Assembly (NCBI GenBank): GCA_913057925.1
Contig: CAJXPG010000010.1
Span: forward strand, 1-48,522
Reading direction: 5' to 3'
DNA length: 48,522 nucleotides
From: an uncultured Colwellia sp.
Lineage (GTDB): Bacteria > Pseudomonadota > Gammaproteobacteria > Enterobacterales > Alteromonadaceae
The notes under the pieces are model-generated. The model had not been told where the DNA came from. It did not search any database and worked only from the letters and a program-made list of their open reading frames with translations. Both the position numbers and the translations under genes were made by a program. Positions 26,985 to 35,614 of this stretch are shown here, one piece after another. Every line of letters begins with the position of its first letter. Position 1 is the stretch's first letter.

Positions 26985-27272
26985 ATGGCTCGCGTTACTG
27001 TTGAAGATGCCGTAGAAAAAATCGGTAATCGTTTTGATTTGGTGTTAGTAGCATCACGTCGTGCTCGTCAAATTGCAACGGGCGGGAAAGATCCATTGGT
27101 TGAAGTCGAAAATGACAAACCAACGGTAATTGCTTTACGTGAAATCGAAGCAAACCTAATTACTACAGAAATTATGAACACTTCTGATCGTCAAGAGCAA
27201 ATTCAGCAAGATACTGCTGAGTTAGATGCTGTTGCTGCGATTGTTGGTGGTCAACAAGACGAATTAAGCTAA
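26985..27272 (+). CDS. rpoZ: RNA polymerase omega subunit
   Basis: This 95-residue protein starts [20 protein letters not shown] and continues with ASRRARQI, the signature of omega, which helps assemble beta-prime and forms part of a (p)ppGpp-binding site. The neighbour spoT makes and degrades that nucleotide, so the order is functionally apt. TTGGAG precedes the ATG. Length is typical (about 91 in E. coli). Confidence 0.98.
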   Translation: MARVTVEDAVEKIGNRFDLVLVASRRARQIATGGKDPLVEVENDKPTVIALREIEANLITTEIMNTSDRQEQIQQDTAELDAVAAIVGGQQDELS

Positions 27273-27313
27273 GTTAATTCCTTCAACATAGAAGGCTTTA
27301 ATTTCAGTTCTTT

Positions 27314-27365
27314 AAAACGCGTACCTCATTCTGCTTAAACTCAGAAAATAGGTTACGCGTTTTTT
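27314..27365 (+). terminator. Terminator-like hairpin between rpoZ and spoT
   Basis: AAAACGCGTA pairs with TACGCGTTTT over a loop of about 30 bases, followed by a T run. It probably ends or attenuates the gmk-rpoZ transcript, so spoT may have its own promoter in 27366-27479. Confidence 0.8.
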
Positions 27366-27479
27366 ATTGCTCAGATTTAATTTTTCCTTGTCAATTGCGC
27401 GTATTGCCGCGTATGCTATTTATATTAGAGTATATATACTCAACTACCCCCCTTATTTCTTCTCAGTTTGGAGTATTAG

Positions 27480-29588
27480 GTGTACCTATTTGAACCTTTA
27501 AAAGAACTTAGCTCTACCTACCTATCAAAAGTACAAATTGACTTGCTAAAGCACGCCTATATTGTTGCGCGTGATGCCCATGACGGACAAATGCGATCGA
27601 GTGGTGATCCTTACATCACTCACCCTGTTGCAGTAGCCATTAACTTAGCGCAAATGCATTTAGATCATGAAACGCTGATGGCCGCTTTATTACATGATGT
27701 TATTGAAGATACTGAAGTTACCAAAGACGAACTGGCTGAGCTATTTGGTCATACCGTTGCAGAGCTGGTTGAAGGTGTAAGTAAGTTAGACAAGCTAAAG
27801 TTTGATAACAAAGAAGAAATGCAAGCGGAAAACTTCCGTAAAATGGTGCTTGCCATGGTGCAAGATATACGTGTTATCTTAATCAAACTCGCTGACCGCA
27901 CGCACAACATGCGCACCCTTGGCTCACTGCGCCCAGATAAGCGCCGTAGAATAGCCCGAGAAACCTTAGAGATCTACGCACCAATTGCTAACCGACTTGG
28001 TATTCATGATATTAAAAATGAATTAGAGCTATTAGGCTTTGAAGCACTTTATCCAATGCGTTCTCGTGCACTAAAGTCAGCGGTAAAAAGTGCGCGTGGT
28101 AACCGTAAGGCTATTGTTGATAATATTGAAAAAGAAATTGCCGCACGTCTTGAAGAAAGTGGTATTGAAGCGAAAATCATGGGTAGAGAAAAACATCTTT
28201 ATTCTATTTATCGCAAGATGCTCAATAAAGAATTAATGTTCAATGAAGTAATGGACATTTATGCATTTCGCGTTATTGTCAGTGAGAAAATTGACAATTG
28301 TTACCGTGCCTTAGGTGCGATGCACAATTTATTCAAACCTATTGAAACCCGCTTTAAAGATTATATCGCCATTCCAAAAACTAATGGTTATCAATCTCTG
28401 CATACGTCACTCATTGGGCCGCATGGTATACCGGTAGAAATTCAAATCCGTACCCACGATATGGATCAAATGGCAGATAAAGGTGTTGCTGCGCATTGGC
28501 TTTATAAGCAAGATGGCGATAACACTGGCACTACCGCACAAATGAAAGCACGTCGTTGGATGCAAAGCTTATTAGAGTTGCAACAAAGCGCAGGTAGTTC
28601 ATTTGAATTTATTGAAAACGTTAAATCAGACTTATTCCCTGAAGAGATTTACGTATTCACCCCTGATGGCCGTATTATTGAATTACCCATGGGCGCGACT
28701 GCGATTGATTTTGCTTATGCTGTTCATACCGATGTCGGTAATTCATGTGTTGGGGTAAAAGTAGATCGCAAACCTTACCCGATGAGTCAGCCAATAGACT
28801 CCGGACAAACTATCGAAGTAATCACCTCAGCCGCTGCACGACCAAACGCGACTTGGTTAAATTTTGTAGTAACCGCGAAAGCTCGCTTACAAATTAGAAC
28901 TTACTTAAGAAGCTGTGAGAAAGATGAGTCTCATGCTTTAGGTGTCCGTCTTTTAAGTCACGCCTTAGGTAAAACCAAGCTTGAAGATATTGCACAAGAT
29001 AAAATTGATGAAGTAGTACAACAAAGTGGTAATGAAAACTTTGATGAATTACTTACCAATATTGGCTTAGGTAACGCGCTAAGTATTGGTATTGCTAGAC
29101 AACTTACCGACGGTTTTACTGAAGATGCAGAACTTGCCCCTACTAGCGCTAAAACCAAAATGCCGATTAAAGGCACTGAAGGTATGTTGGTGAGTTATGG
29201 TAAGTGTTGTCGACCGATTCCAGGTGATGCCATTTTGGCGTATTTAAGCCCAGGTAAAGGCTTGATGGTGCATCAGCAAGGTTGTCGAAACATCAAAGGC
29301 CATGAGCAAGGTAGTTTATTCCCAGTTAAGTGGGACAATGAAATTGAAAAAGAGTTTATCGCAAAACTACGCGTAGAAATAGTTAACCATCAAGGTGCAT
29401 TAGCATTACTCACCAATGTTGTGGCAAAATGTGGCTCTAATGTACATAGCTTAAACTCGGGTGAAAAAGATGCCGGCTTATACGTCATCGACATGGAAAT
29501 TACCTGTCGAGATCGTATCCACTTAGCCGATATCATCCGTAAGATTAAAGTAATGATTGATGTGCAACGAGTTATCCGAAACAAATAA
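27480..29588 (+). CDS. spoT: Bifunctional (p)ppGpp synthetase/hydrolase SpoT
   Basis: A 702-residue protein. The HD hydrolase domain is intact (ALLHDVIEDTE near residue 69, with further metal residues in LADRTHNMRTL). The synthetase domain has YAFRVIVSEKIDNCYRALG and FKDYIAIPKTNGYQSLHT. Then come TGS (EEIYVFTPDGRIIELPMGAT), a helical segment and a C-terminal ACT domain. SpoT sets (p)ppGpp levels in response to starvation. The start is GTG at 27480 (VYLFEPLKEL, matching E. coli SpoT MYLFESLNQL), with a TTGGAG ribosome-binding site. Synthetase activity of SpoT enzymes is usually weak; this cannot be judged from sequence. Confidence 0.98.
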   Translation: MYLFEPLKELSSTYLSKVQIDLLKHAYIVARDAHDGQMRSSGDPYITHPVAVAINLAQMHLDHETLMAALLHDVIEDTEVTKDELAELFGHTVAELVEGVSKLDKLKFDNKEEMQAENFRKMVLAMVQDIRVILIKLADRTHNMRTLGSLRPDKRRRIARETLEIYAPIANRLGIHDIKNELELLGFEALYPMRSRALKSAVKSARGNRKAIVDNIEKEIAARLEESGIEAKIMGREKHLYSIYRKMLNKELMFNEVMDIYAFRVIVSEKIDNCYRALGAMHNLFKPIETRFKDYIAIPKTNGYQSLHTSLIGPHGIPVEIQIRTHDMDQMADKGVAAHWLYKQDGDNTGTTAQMKARRWMQSLLELQQSAGSSFEFIENVKSDLFPEEIYVFTPDGRIIELPMGATAIDFAYAVHTDVGNSCVGVKVDRKPYPMSQPIDSGQTIEVITSAAARPNATWLNFVVTAKARLQIRTYLRSCEKDESHALGVRLLSHALGKTKLEDIAQDKIDEVVQQSGNENFDELLTNIGLGNALSIGIARQLTDGFTEDAELAPTSAKTKMPIKGTEGMLVSYGKCCRPIPGDAILAYLSPGKGLMVHQQGCRNIKGHEQGSLFPVKWDNEIEKEFIAKLRVEIVNHQGALALLTNVVAKCGSNVHSLNSGEKDAGLYVIDMEITCRDRIHLADIIRKIKVMIDVQRVIRNK

Positions 29589-29649
29589 GCACAGCAGATA
29601 TATATTGAATATAGAGCTTTGAGCTCACGTAGTAACTAAAGGAACTATT

Positions 29650-30039
29650 ATGAAAAGCATTATCAGTACAGACAAAGCACCTAGCGCGATTGGCACTTAC
29701 AGCCAAGCGGTAAAAGTAAACAACACGGTTTATTTATCAGGTCAAATTCCATTAATTCCAGAGACAATGGAAGTAATTGAAGGTGATTTCGCGAGCCAAG
29801 CAGAGCAAGTATTTAAAAACCTAGTGGCGGTTTGTGAAGCGGCGGGCGGCGAAATTAATAACATGGTAAAAGTTAATATCTTCCTAACTGATTTAAGTAA
29901 CTTTGCCACGGTAAACGAAGTGATGAGTAAGTACTTTAGTCAACCATACCCAGCGCGCGCTGCGGTACAAGTTTCAAGGCTACCTAAAGATGTTGCCATT
30001 GAAATTGATGGAGTAATGGAACTTCCTAGCGTTAATTAG
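29650..30039 (+). CDS. ridA: RidA family reactive intermediate deaminase
   Basis: A 129-residue enzyme that hydrolyses reactive enamine/imine intermediates made by PLP enzymes such as threonine dehydratase. The family phrases [17 protein letters not shown] and [21 protein letters not shown] are present, the latter with the substrate-binding arginine. AAGGAACTATT precedes the ATG. It sits between spoT and trmH, as in many gammaproteobacteria but not E. coli. Confidence 0.97.
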   Translation: MKSIISTDKAPSAIGTYSQAVKVNNTVYLSGQIPLIPETMEVIEGDFASQAEQVFKNLVAVCEAAGGEINNMVKVNIFLTDLSNFATVNEVMSKYFSQPYPARAAVQVSRLPKDVAIEIDGVMELPSVN

Positions 30040-30048
30040 AACTTGTTT

Positions 30049-30130
30049 AAGTTGAGCTATTTCGAGCATTATTACGCAAAATCACTGTAAATATGTCCCT
30101 ATAAGCTCAACTTATTCATCCATGAATAAG
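30049..30130. repeat. REP-like compound palindromic element after ridA
   Basis: AAGTTGAGCT (30049-30058) is matched by AGCTCAACTT (30104-30113), and CTTATTCAT (30111-30119) by ATGAATAAG (30122-30130) around CC. The region contains ATGTCCCTATAAGCTC, which resembles a dispersed intergenic repeat I recall from other Alteromonadales; this recollection is unverified. No gene lies in the 184-bp gap. Confidence 0.5.
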
Positions 30131-30223
30131 ATGTTTTGCTCCATAAAACTCTTCATAGCACTTATATCCTACAATAGAGTTAGCAATAACTTGATTCCTT
30201 GGATAATTTAAAAGATAGAAAGC

Positions 30224-30931
30224 ATGACTCCAGAAAGATTAGCACGTATTAACACTATGTTAGATAAACGCCAGCCAGACTTAACTGTATGTATGGAAGG
30301 TGTGCATAAAACCCATAATTTAGCTGCTGTAGTGCGTACTTGTGATGCCATTGGTGTGAGTGATGTGCATGCTGTTTGGAAAAGTGAAGAAGCAGAGGTA
30401 CGTGGCGGTAGTGCTGCAGGCAGTCAAAATTGGATTGACGTTCACAGTCATCATAAAACAGCTGACGCAATTGCTGAGCTTAAAGCTCAAGGCATGCAAG
30501 TATTAGTGACTAACTTGTCTGATACTGCCGTTGATTTTAGAGAAATTGATTACACTAAACCAACTGCGATTATTTTAGGACAAGAGAAATTTGGCGCATC
30601 AGATGTCGCCTTAGAACTCGCCGATCAAGATATCGTTATTCCTATGGTTGGCATGGTGCAATCGCTAAATGTCTCTGTTGCCTGTTCTGTGGTGCTTTAT
30701 GAAGCACAACGTCAACGTGTTGCCGCTGGCATGTATGATAAGCCACGCTTAAATAATGAGCGTCGCCAACGCACCTTGTTTGAAGGTGGTCATCCGATAT
30801 TTGCTGAAGCTTGTCAGCGTAAAGGACTACCTTACCCAGAAATTGATGAAGCAGGTCAAATTGTTGCTGATGAAGATTGGTGGCAAAAAATGCAAATGGA
30901 CAAAAGTGCTTGGCAACATATTGATGATTAG
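30224..30931 (+). CDS. trmH: tRNA (guanosine(18)-2'-O)-methyltransferase
   Basis: A 235-residue SPOUT-class enzyme that methylates the ribose of G18 in the D-loop of tRNAs with S-adenosylmethionine. The knot motifs IILGQEKFGAS and IPMVGMVQSLNVSVA are present, and the opening RQPDLTVCMEGVHKTHNLAAVVRT contains the catalytic arginine region. Its position between spoT and recG is the same as in E. coli. Only 18 bases separate it from recG, so they are probably co-transcribed. Confidence 0.97.
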   Translation: MTPERLARINTMLDKRQPDLTVCMEGVHKTHNLAAVVRTCDAIGVSDVHAVWKSEEAEVRGGSAAGSQNWIDVHSHHKTADAIAELKAQGMQVLVTNLSDTAVDFREIDYTKPTAIILGQEKFGASDVALELADQDIVIPMVGMVQSLNVSVACSVVLYEAQRQRVAAGMYDKPRLNNERRQRTLFEGGHPIFAEACQRKGLPYPEIDEAGQIVADEDWWQKMQMDKSAWQHIDD

Positions 30932-30949
30932 GCACTAGAGTAAAGCTTA

Positions 30950-33043
30950 ATGGCATTGGAAGCACTCACCAAATTATCTCAAATTCCACTCAGCACCTTC
31001 AAAGGTGTTGGGCCAAGCCTTGCTGAAAAACTCGAAAAAATTGGCTTAATATCAGTTCAAGATATTCTCTTTCATTTACCGCTTCGCTATGAAGATAAAA
31101 CCCGTATCACCACAGTACGTGATCTATTAATTGGCACTTCTACCAATATCGTTGGTGAAATTACCAATAACCAAATTACCCACGGCAAACGCCGTATGAT
31201 GGTGGTTACCCTCAACGATGGTACAGGCACTATTCAGCTGTGCTTCTTTAGCTTTTCTGCTAGTCAAAAGAATAGTTTAGCTATCGGCAAAACCATCCGT
31301 TGCTATGGTGAAATAAAGCGTGGTCCTCGTGGTTTTCAAATTGTACACCCAGAATACAAAGCGCTTGATGACGATAGAGTATTAACGCCCGTTGAAGAAA
31401 CCTTAACGCCGGTTTACCCCACTACCGATGGTTTAAGACAAATATCACTACGCAGTTTAACTGAACAGGCACTAATCCGCTTACAACGAGGCCAAGTTGA
31501 AGAGTTACTGCCAAATAACATCTTTAATGAGCAATACTCCTTGAGTGAAGCACTTGCCATTATTCATCGACCGCCACCTGATGTTTCTGTTGAACAATTA
31601 GAGCAGGGCCGTCACCCAGCACAACAACGTTTAATCAAAGAAGAGTTACTGGCCCAAAACTTGAGTATGTTAAAGCTCAGACAAAACAGTGATGTTCATG
31701 ATGCTATTGCTTTAATAGGTGATGAAAAAGTAAATCAAACTTTTCTTAAGTCACTACCTTTTTCACCGACAAACGCACAAGCTCGCGTGGTTGATGAAAT
31801 CAAAACAGACCTTGCTAAGCCATTACCTATGATGCGTTTGGTACAAGGTGATGTTGGCTCAGGTAAAACGCTGGTAGCCGCTTTAGCTGCATTAACCGCG
31901 ATTAGTCAGGGCTACCAAGTCGCTTTAATGGCGCCCACTGAAATATTAGCTGAGCAACACGCCATTAACTTCGCCAAGTGGTTTGAACCACTTCAGATCA
32001 ACGTTGGTTGGCTTGCCGGTAAAACCAAGGCTAAAGCTAAGCGTTTAGCATTAGAGCAAATTGCCAGTGGCGAAATGCAAATGGTCATTGGTACCCATGC
32101 ACTCTTTCAAGCCGATGTAGCGTTTAAAAACTTAGTGCTAGTTATTATTGATGAGCAGCATAAATTTGGTGTTCAACAACGCCTAACGCTGAGAGAAAAA
32201 GGTGTTTTCGATAATAAATATCCGCACCAGTTAATTATGACAGCAACGCCAATACCACGTACGTTATCAATGACCGCTTACGCCGACTTAGATACCTCAA
32301 TTATTGACGAGCTTCCTCCGGGCAGAACACCGATTAACACTGTGGCATTGCCTGATTCTCGCCGCAGCGACGTTATCGAGCGAATTCGCCAAGGATGTGT
32401 TAATGATGGCAGACAAGCTTATTGGGTTTGTACTCTGATAGAAGAATCTGAAGTACTACAATGCCAAGCCGCTGAAGATACTGCTGTTGCACTACAAGCT
32501 CAGCTTCCTGAACTGAACATAGGTTTAGTACATGGCAGAATGAAAGCCGTTGAAAAACAGGAAATAATGGATAGCTTTAAAGCCGGTGATTTACATCTAC
32601 TGATTGCGACTACAGTAATCGAAGTCGGGGTTGATGTACCCAACTCAAGTTTGATGGTGATTGAAAACCCAGAACGCCTTGGTTTAGCACAACTTCATCA
32701 ATTACGTGGTCGAGTTGGCCGTGGCTCTGTCGCCTCTTTTTGCGTGCTTATGTATAAAGCACCACTATCGAAAACGGCCACTAAGCGTTTAGCGGTATTA
32801 CGCGAGAGCAATGATGGCTTTGTTATAGCCGAGAAAGATCTGGAAATTCGTGGTCCAGGTGAATTGCTCGGCACAAGACAAACAGGACTAGCAGACCTTA
32901 AAATTGCCGATTTAGTTCGCGATGGTTACTTAATTCCAGAAATTAAACAACAAGCCTACTTATTATCACAACAATCGCCTGATTGCGCTCAAGCTCTGAT
33001 ACAGCGTTGGTTAGGTAATAAAGAACGCTACTCAAACGCCTAA
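30950..33043 (+). CDS. recG: ATP-dependent DNA helicase RecG
   Basis: A 697-residue helicase that reverses stalled replication forks and branch-migrates Holliday junctions. An N-terminal wedge/OB domain (about residues 60-150) precedes the helicase core with Walker A GDVGSGKT (about 300), the DExH-type box IIDEQHKFG, motif III TATPIPRT, and motif VI QLRGRVGRG. A TRG motif-like sequence follows. The ATG at 30950 is chosen from the start of homologous protein phrases; the ribosome-binding site (TAAAG) is weak, in keeping with coupling to trmH. Confidence 0.97.
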   Translation: MALEALTKLSQIPLSTFKGVGPSLAEKLEKIGLISVQDILFHLPLRYEDKTRITTVRDLLIGTSTNIVGEITNNQITHGKRRMMVVTLNDGTGTIQLCFFSFSASQKNSLAIGKTIRCYGEIKRGPRGFQIVHPEYKALDDDRVLTPVEETLTPVYPTTDGLRQISLRSLTEQALIRLQRGQVEELLPNNIFNEQYSLSEALAIIHRPPPDVSVEQLEQGRHPAQQRLIKEELLAQNLSMLKLRQNSDVHDAIALIGDEKVNQTFLKSLPFSPTNAQARVVDEIKTDLAKPLPMMRLVQGDVGSGKTLVAALAALTAISQGYQVALMAPTEILAEQHAINFAKWFEPLQINVGWLAGKTKAKAKRLALEQIASGEMQMVIGTHALFQADVAFKNLVLVIIDEQHKFGVQQRLTLREKGVFDNKYPHQLIMTATPIPRTLSMTAYADLDTSIIDELPPGRTPINTVALPDSRRSDVIERIRQGCVNDGRQAYWVCTLIEESEVLQCQAAEDTAVALQAQLPELNIGLVHGRMKAVEKQEIMDSFKAGDLHLLIATTVIEVGVDVPNSSLMVIENPERLGLAQLHQLRGRVGRGSVASFCVLMYKAPLSKTATKRLAVLRESNDGFVIAEKDLEIRGPGELLGTRQTGLADLKIADLVRDGYLIPEIKQQAYLLSQQSPDCAQALIQRWLGNKERYSNA

Positions 33044-33157
33044 AAATAGTATTTAATAGCTCAAGCTCGTTAAAAGCAGCTATGAATAGAACAAACAACT
33101 AAAAACAATAAAAGCAGCATCATTGCCTGCTACTAAATAATAGAGTTTGCTACGAAT

Positions 33158-34534
33158 ATGAAAATTACTCGCCAACATTTTATCCCATTAGGGCCTCTGC
33201 TCGCTTTTGCCTTTTATTTATTGCTTGGACAACTTGGCTTAGCTGATAAGCCTGCAATAGCTGCTGCCATTACTTTACTGACAGTAATATGGTGGGTAAC
33301 TGAAGCTATCCCAATCCCGGCAACATCATTAGTCCCTTTTGCTTTACTGCCGTTATTTGGCATTGTTGATCATAAGACTGTCGCCTCCTCGTTAGGCAGT
33401 CATGTTATTTTATTACTCATGGGCGCGTTTATGCTCTCAACGGCGCTAGTGAAAAGCGGTGCACATGAACGTATGGCAGTATATATGGTGCGCCTTGTAG
33501 GTGTTTCTAGTGGCAGACGCCTAGTGTTTGGTTTTATGTTAGCGACCGCCATTTTGAGTATGTGGATATCCAATACCGCGTCGACCTTAATCATGTTACC
33601 TATTGCGCTGGCGATTTTAAGTCATGTAGATAATAGAAAACTTAAGGTCGCACTTATCTTGGGTATTGCTTACTCCGCCTCTGTTGGTGGTATTGGTACG
33701 CCAATTGGTACACCGCCAAATGTTATCTTTATGGGTATCTACGAAGAAACCACCGGCAGCGAGTATGGTTTTTTACAGTGGATGAAAATAGGTGTGCCTG
33801 TGGTACTTATTTCTATTCCGCTAATGGCCTTATGGTTAACTCGCTCAATTAAACTCGAAGATAAAATTCAATTACCATCTCTGCCTGCATGGCGAGCTGA
33901 AGAAAAGCGCACCTTAATTATCTTCGGTTTAACAGCGTTAGCTTGGATTACTCGAGGTGCACCATTTGGTGGTTGGAGTGAGTTATTTGATGTGTCGATT
34001 GCCGGTGATAGCACAGTGGCTCTTGCCGCTGTTGTTATCATGTTTATGACGCCTAACGGTAAGGGTGGCCGCATTCTTGATTGGGACACCGCCAAAGAAA
34101 TTCCTTGGGGTATGTTACTGCTTTTCGCGGGCGGTATCGCTATCGCCAAAGGTTTTAGTGCATCAGGCTTAAGCGTGATGCTAGGTGATTGGTTATCTTC
34201 ATTAGCAAATTTACCTATGATCGCCATGGTGCTCACTATTTGTTTAGTGGTGACCTATGTAACCGAGATAACCAGTAACACTGCAACAGCGACTTTATTG
34301 ATGCCTATTTTAGCGATAGTCGGTGTCAGCTCAGGAGTTGATCCGGCTATATTTATGATCCCTGCCGCTATGGCTGCCAGTTGTGCTTTTATGTTACCTG
34401 TCGCCACGGCGCCAAACGCAATTGCTTATGGTACTGGTGAAATTGCCATTAAAGATATGGTTATTGAAGGGGCGCTATTAAGCTTTTTAGTGTCTTGTAT
34501 TGTCGCCATAGTGACTTATAGTTTACTTCATTAA
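33158..34534 (+). CDS. DASS/SLC13-family sodium:anion symporter
   Basis: A 458-residue inner-membrane transporter with about eleven helices. Both SNT motifs that bind sodium and substrate carboxylate are present: WISNTASTLIMLP (about residue 130) and EITSNTATATLLMP (about 370). It belongs with VcINDY-type C4-dicarboxylate/tricarboxylate:sodium symporters, and the ending VATAPNAIAYGTGEI is family-typical. Transported substrate probably succinate-like; that is inferred. It has its own promoter region (33044-33157). Confidence 0.94.
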   Translation: MKITRQHFIPLGPLLAFAFYLLLGQLGLADKPAIAAAITLLTVIWWVTEAIPIPATSLVPFALLPLFGIVDHKTVASSLGSHVILLLMGAFMLSTALVKSGAHERMAVYMVRLVGVSSGRRLVFGFMLATAILSMWISNTASTLIMLPIALAILSHVDNRKLKVALILGIAYSASVGGIGTPIGTPPNVIFMGIYEETTGSEYGFLQWMKIGVPVVLISIPLMALWLTRSIKLEDKIQLPSLPAWRAEEKRTLIIFGLTALAWITRGAPFGGWSELFDVSIAGDSTVALAAVVIMFMTPNGKGGRILDWDTAKEIPWGMLLLFAGGIAIAKGFSASGLSVMLGDWLSSLANLPMIAMVLTICLVVTYVTEITSNTATATLLMPILAIVGVSSGVDPAIFMIPAAMAASCAFMLPVATAPNAIAYGTGEIAIKDMVIEGALLSFLVSCIVAIVTYSLLH

Positions 34535-34621
34535 TTAATATTTATTTCCTCGTTTAGCCATATGGCATAATTTTTTCAAACGACTAAAGTTAAAGAGTAT
34601 GACGATTAATTTGGGGGCATC

Positions 34622-35560
34622 ATGAGATTTATTAGGCTATCTGCATTATCTATGATGCTCACTCTGTTAAGTTATTTCGCAACGAATGAAATAACTTACG
34701 CGGAATCGTTTGATGAAAGCCTTGCCATTCATTACTCTTCCCAGGGGAAGCAGTATACAACCCAAGGTATTAAGACTCCTCAAGGCTATCGTTTTAATGA
34801 AAGCTCTGACAAGGTACTCAATTTAGCCACCTTAAATTGGCCTCCTTACATTAGTGAAGCAGTGTGCAATAAGGGTTGGGTTTTTCAATTTACCGTTGCT
34901 TTACTGGTAAGTAAGGGTTATCAAGTCAACATACATTTTTATCCTTGGGCGAGATCGGTAATGCTCGTTGAAAAAGGCCAGATGGATATTCTTTTTCCTG
35001 AGTATTTTATCGAAAGTTCAGCGCCTTCCGATGCGATAAAAGGTAAGAAGCGACAAGAGCTGTTAGTACTGTCAAATAAGTTTGCTGGTGGCGAATTATC
35101 TTTGTTAAAGCGACAAGACTATGAATTTTCTTTAAAGCCTGACTTAAGTAATTTAAAAGGCAAGATAATTGGCGTAGTTCGCGGTTATCAAAATACTCCT
35201 GAGTTTGATGCCATGATGGACTCAAAACAGTTCGCAGTTGTTGAAGCGGTAGATGAACTACAACTAGTAAAATTATTAGTCGCTAAACGTGTAGATTTAA
35301 TTGTTGGTGATCCGAAAGTTGTCACTTACAGCGTGAATTACTCAAGTTTGTCAAATCGCAATAAACAAGCGCTACTTAATAACATTAAAGTGGTTTCGCC
35401 AGCCTTAAAATATAATCATTTATATTATGCAATAAGTAATAAATATCCACACTGGGGTCAATTACTTGAGGATTTAAATTTAGCCTTATTAGAGTTTCAA
35501 CAGAGTGGTGAAACCGCTCGCTTTATTGAAGTGGGTAGTGGCTGTACTCTGGACTTTTAA
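34622..35560 (+). CDS. Periplasmic solute-binding protein, SBP_bac_3-like
   Basis: A 312-residue exported protein: signal peptide to about residue 27 (ITYA), then a domain opening NLATLNWPPYISEA and GWVFQFTVALLVSKGYQV, followed by WARSVMLVEKGQMDILFPEY and a second lobe (GKIIGVVRGYQNTPEF). This is the type-3 solute-binding fold. No ABC transporter components are adjacent; the upstream neighbour is the DASS transporter, 87 bases away. An ATG at 34622 follows GGGGGCATC. As in the SBP at 9968, it may be a sensor partner or a free binding protein. Confidence 0.82.
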   Translation: MRFIRLSALSMMLTLLSYFATNEITYAESFDESLAIHYSSQGKQYTTQGIKTPQGYRFNESSDKVLNLATLNWPPYISEAVCNKGWVFQFTVALLVSKGYQVNIHFYPWARSVMLVEKGQMDILFPEYFIESSAPSDAIKGKKRQELLVLSNKFAGGELSLLKRQDYEFSLKPDLSNLKGKIIGVVRGYQNTPEFDAMMDSKQFAVVEAVDELQLVKLLVAKRVDLIVGDPKVVTYSVNYSSLSNRNKQALLNNIKVVSPALKYNHLYYAISNKYPHWGQLLEDLNLALLEFQQSGETARFIEVGSGCTLDF

Positions 35561-35567
35561 GACCATT

Positions 35568-35592
35568 AAAAAGGCAGCTTTTAGCTGCCTTT
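35568..35592. terminator. Bidirectional terminator between the SBP and polA genes
   Basis: AAAGGCAGCT and AGCTGCCTTT pair around TTT. The left-hand run AAAAA gives a U tail to leftward polA transcripts; the right-hand run is short. It serves convergent genes. Confidence 0.82.
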
Positions 35593-35614
35593 ATCATCTG
35601 GTTTTATAAAAAGC

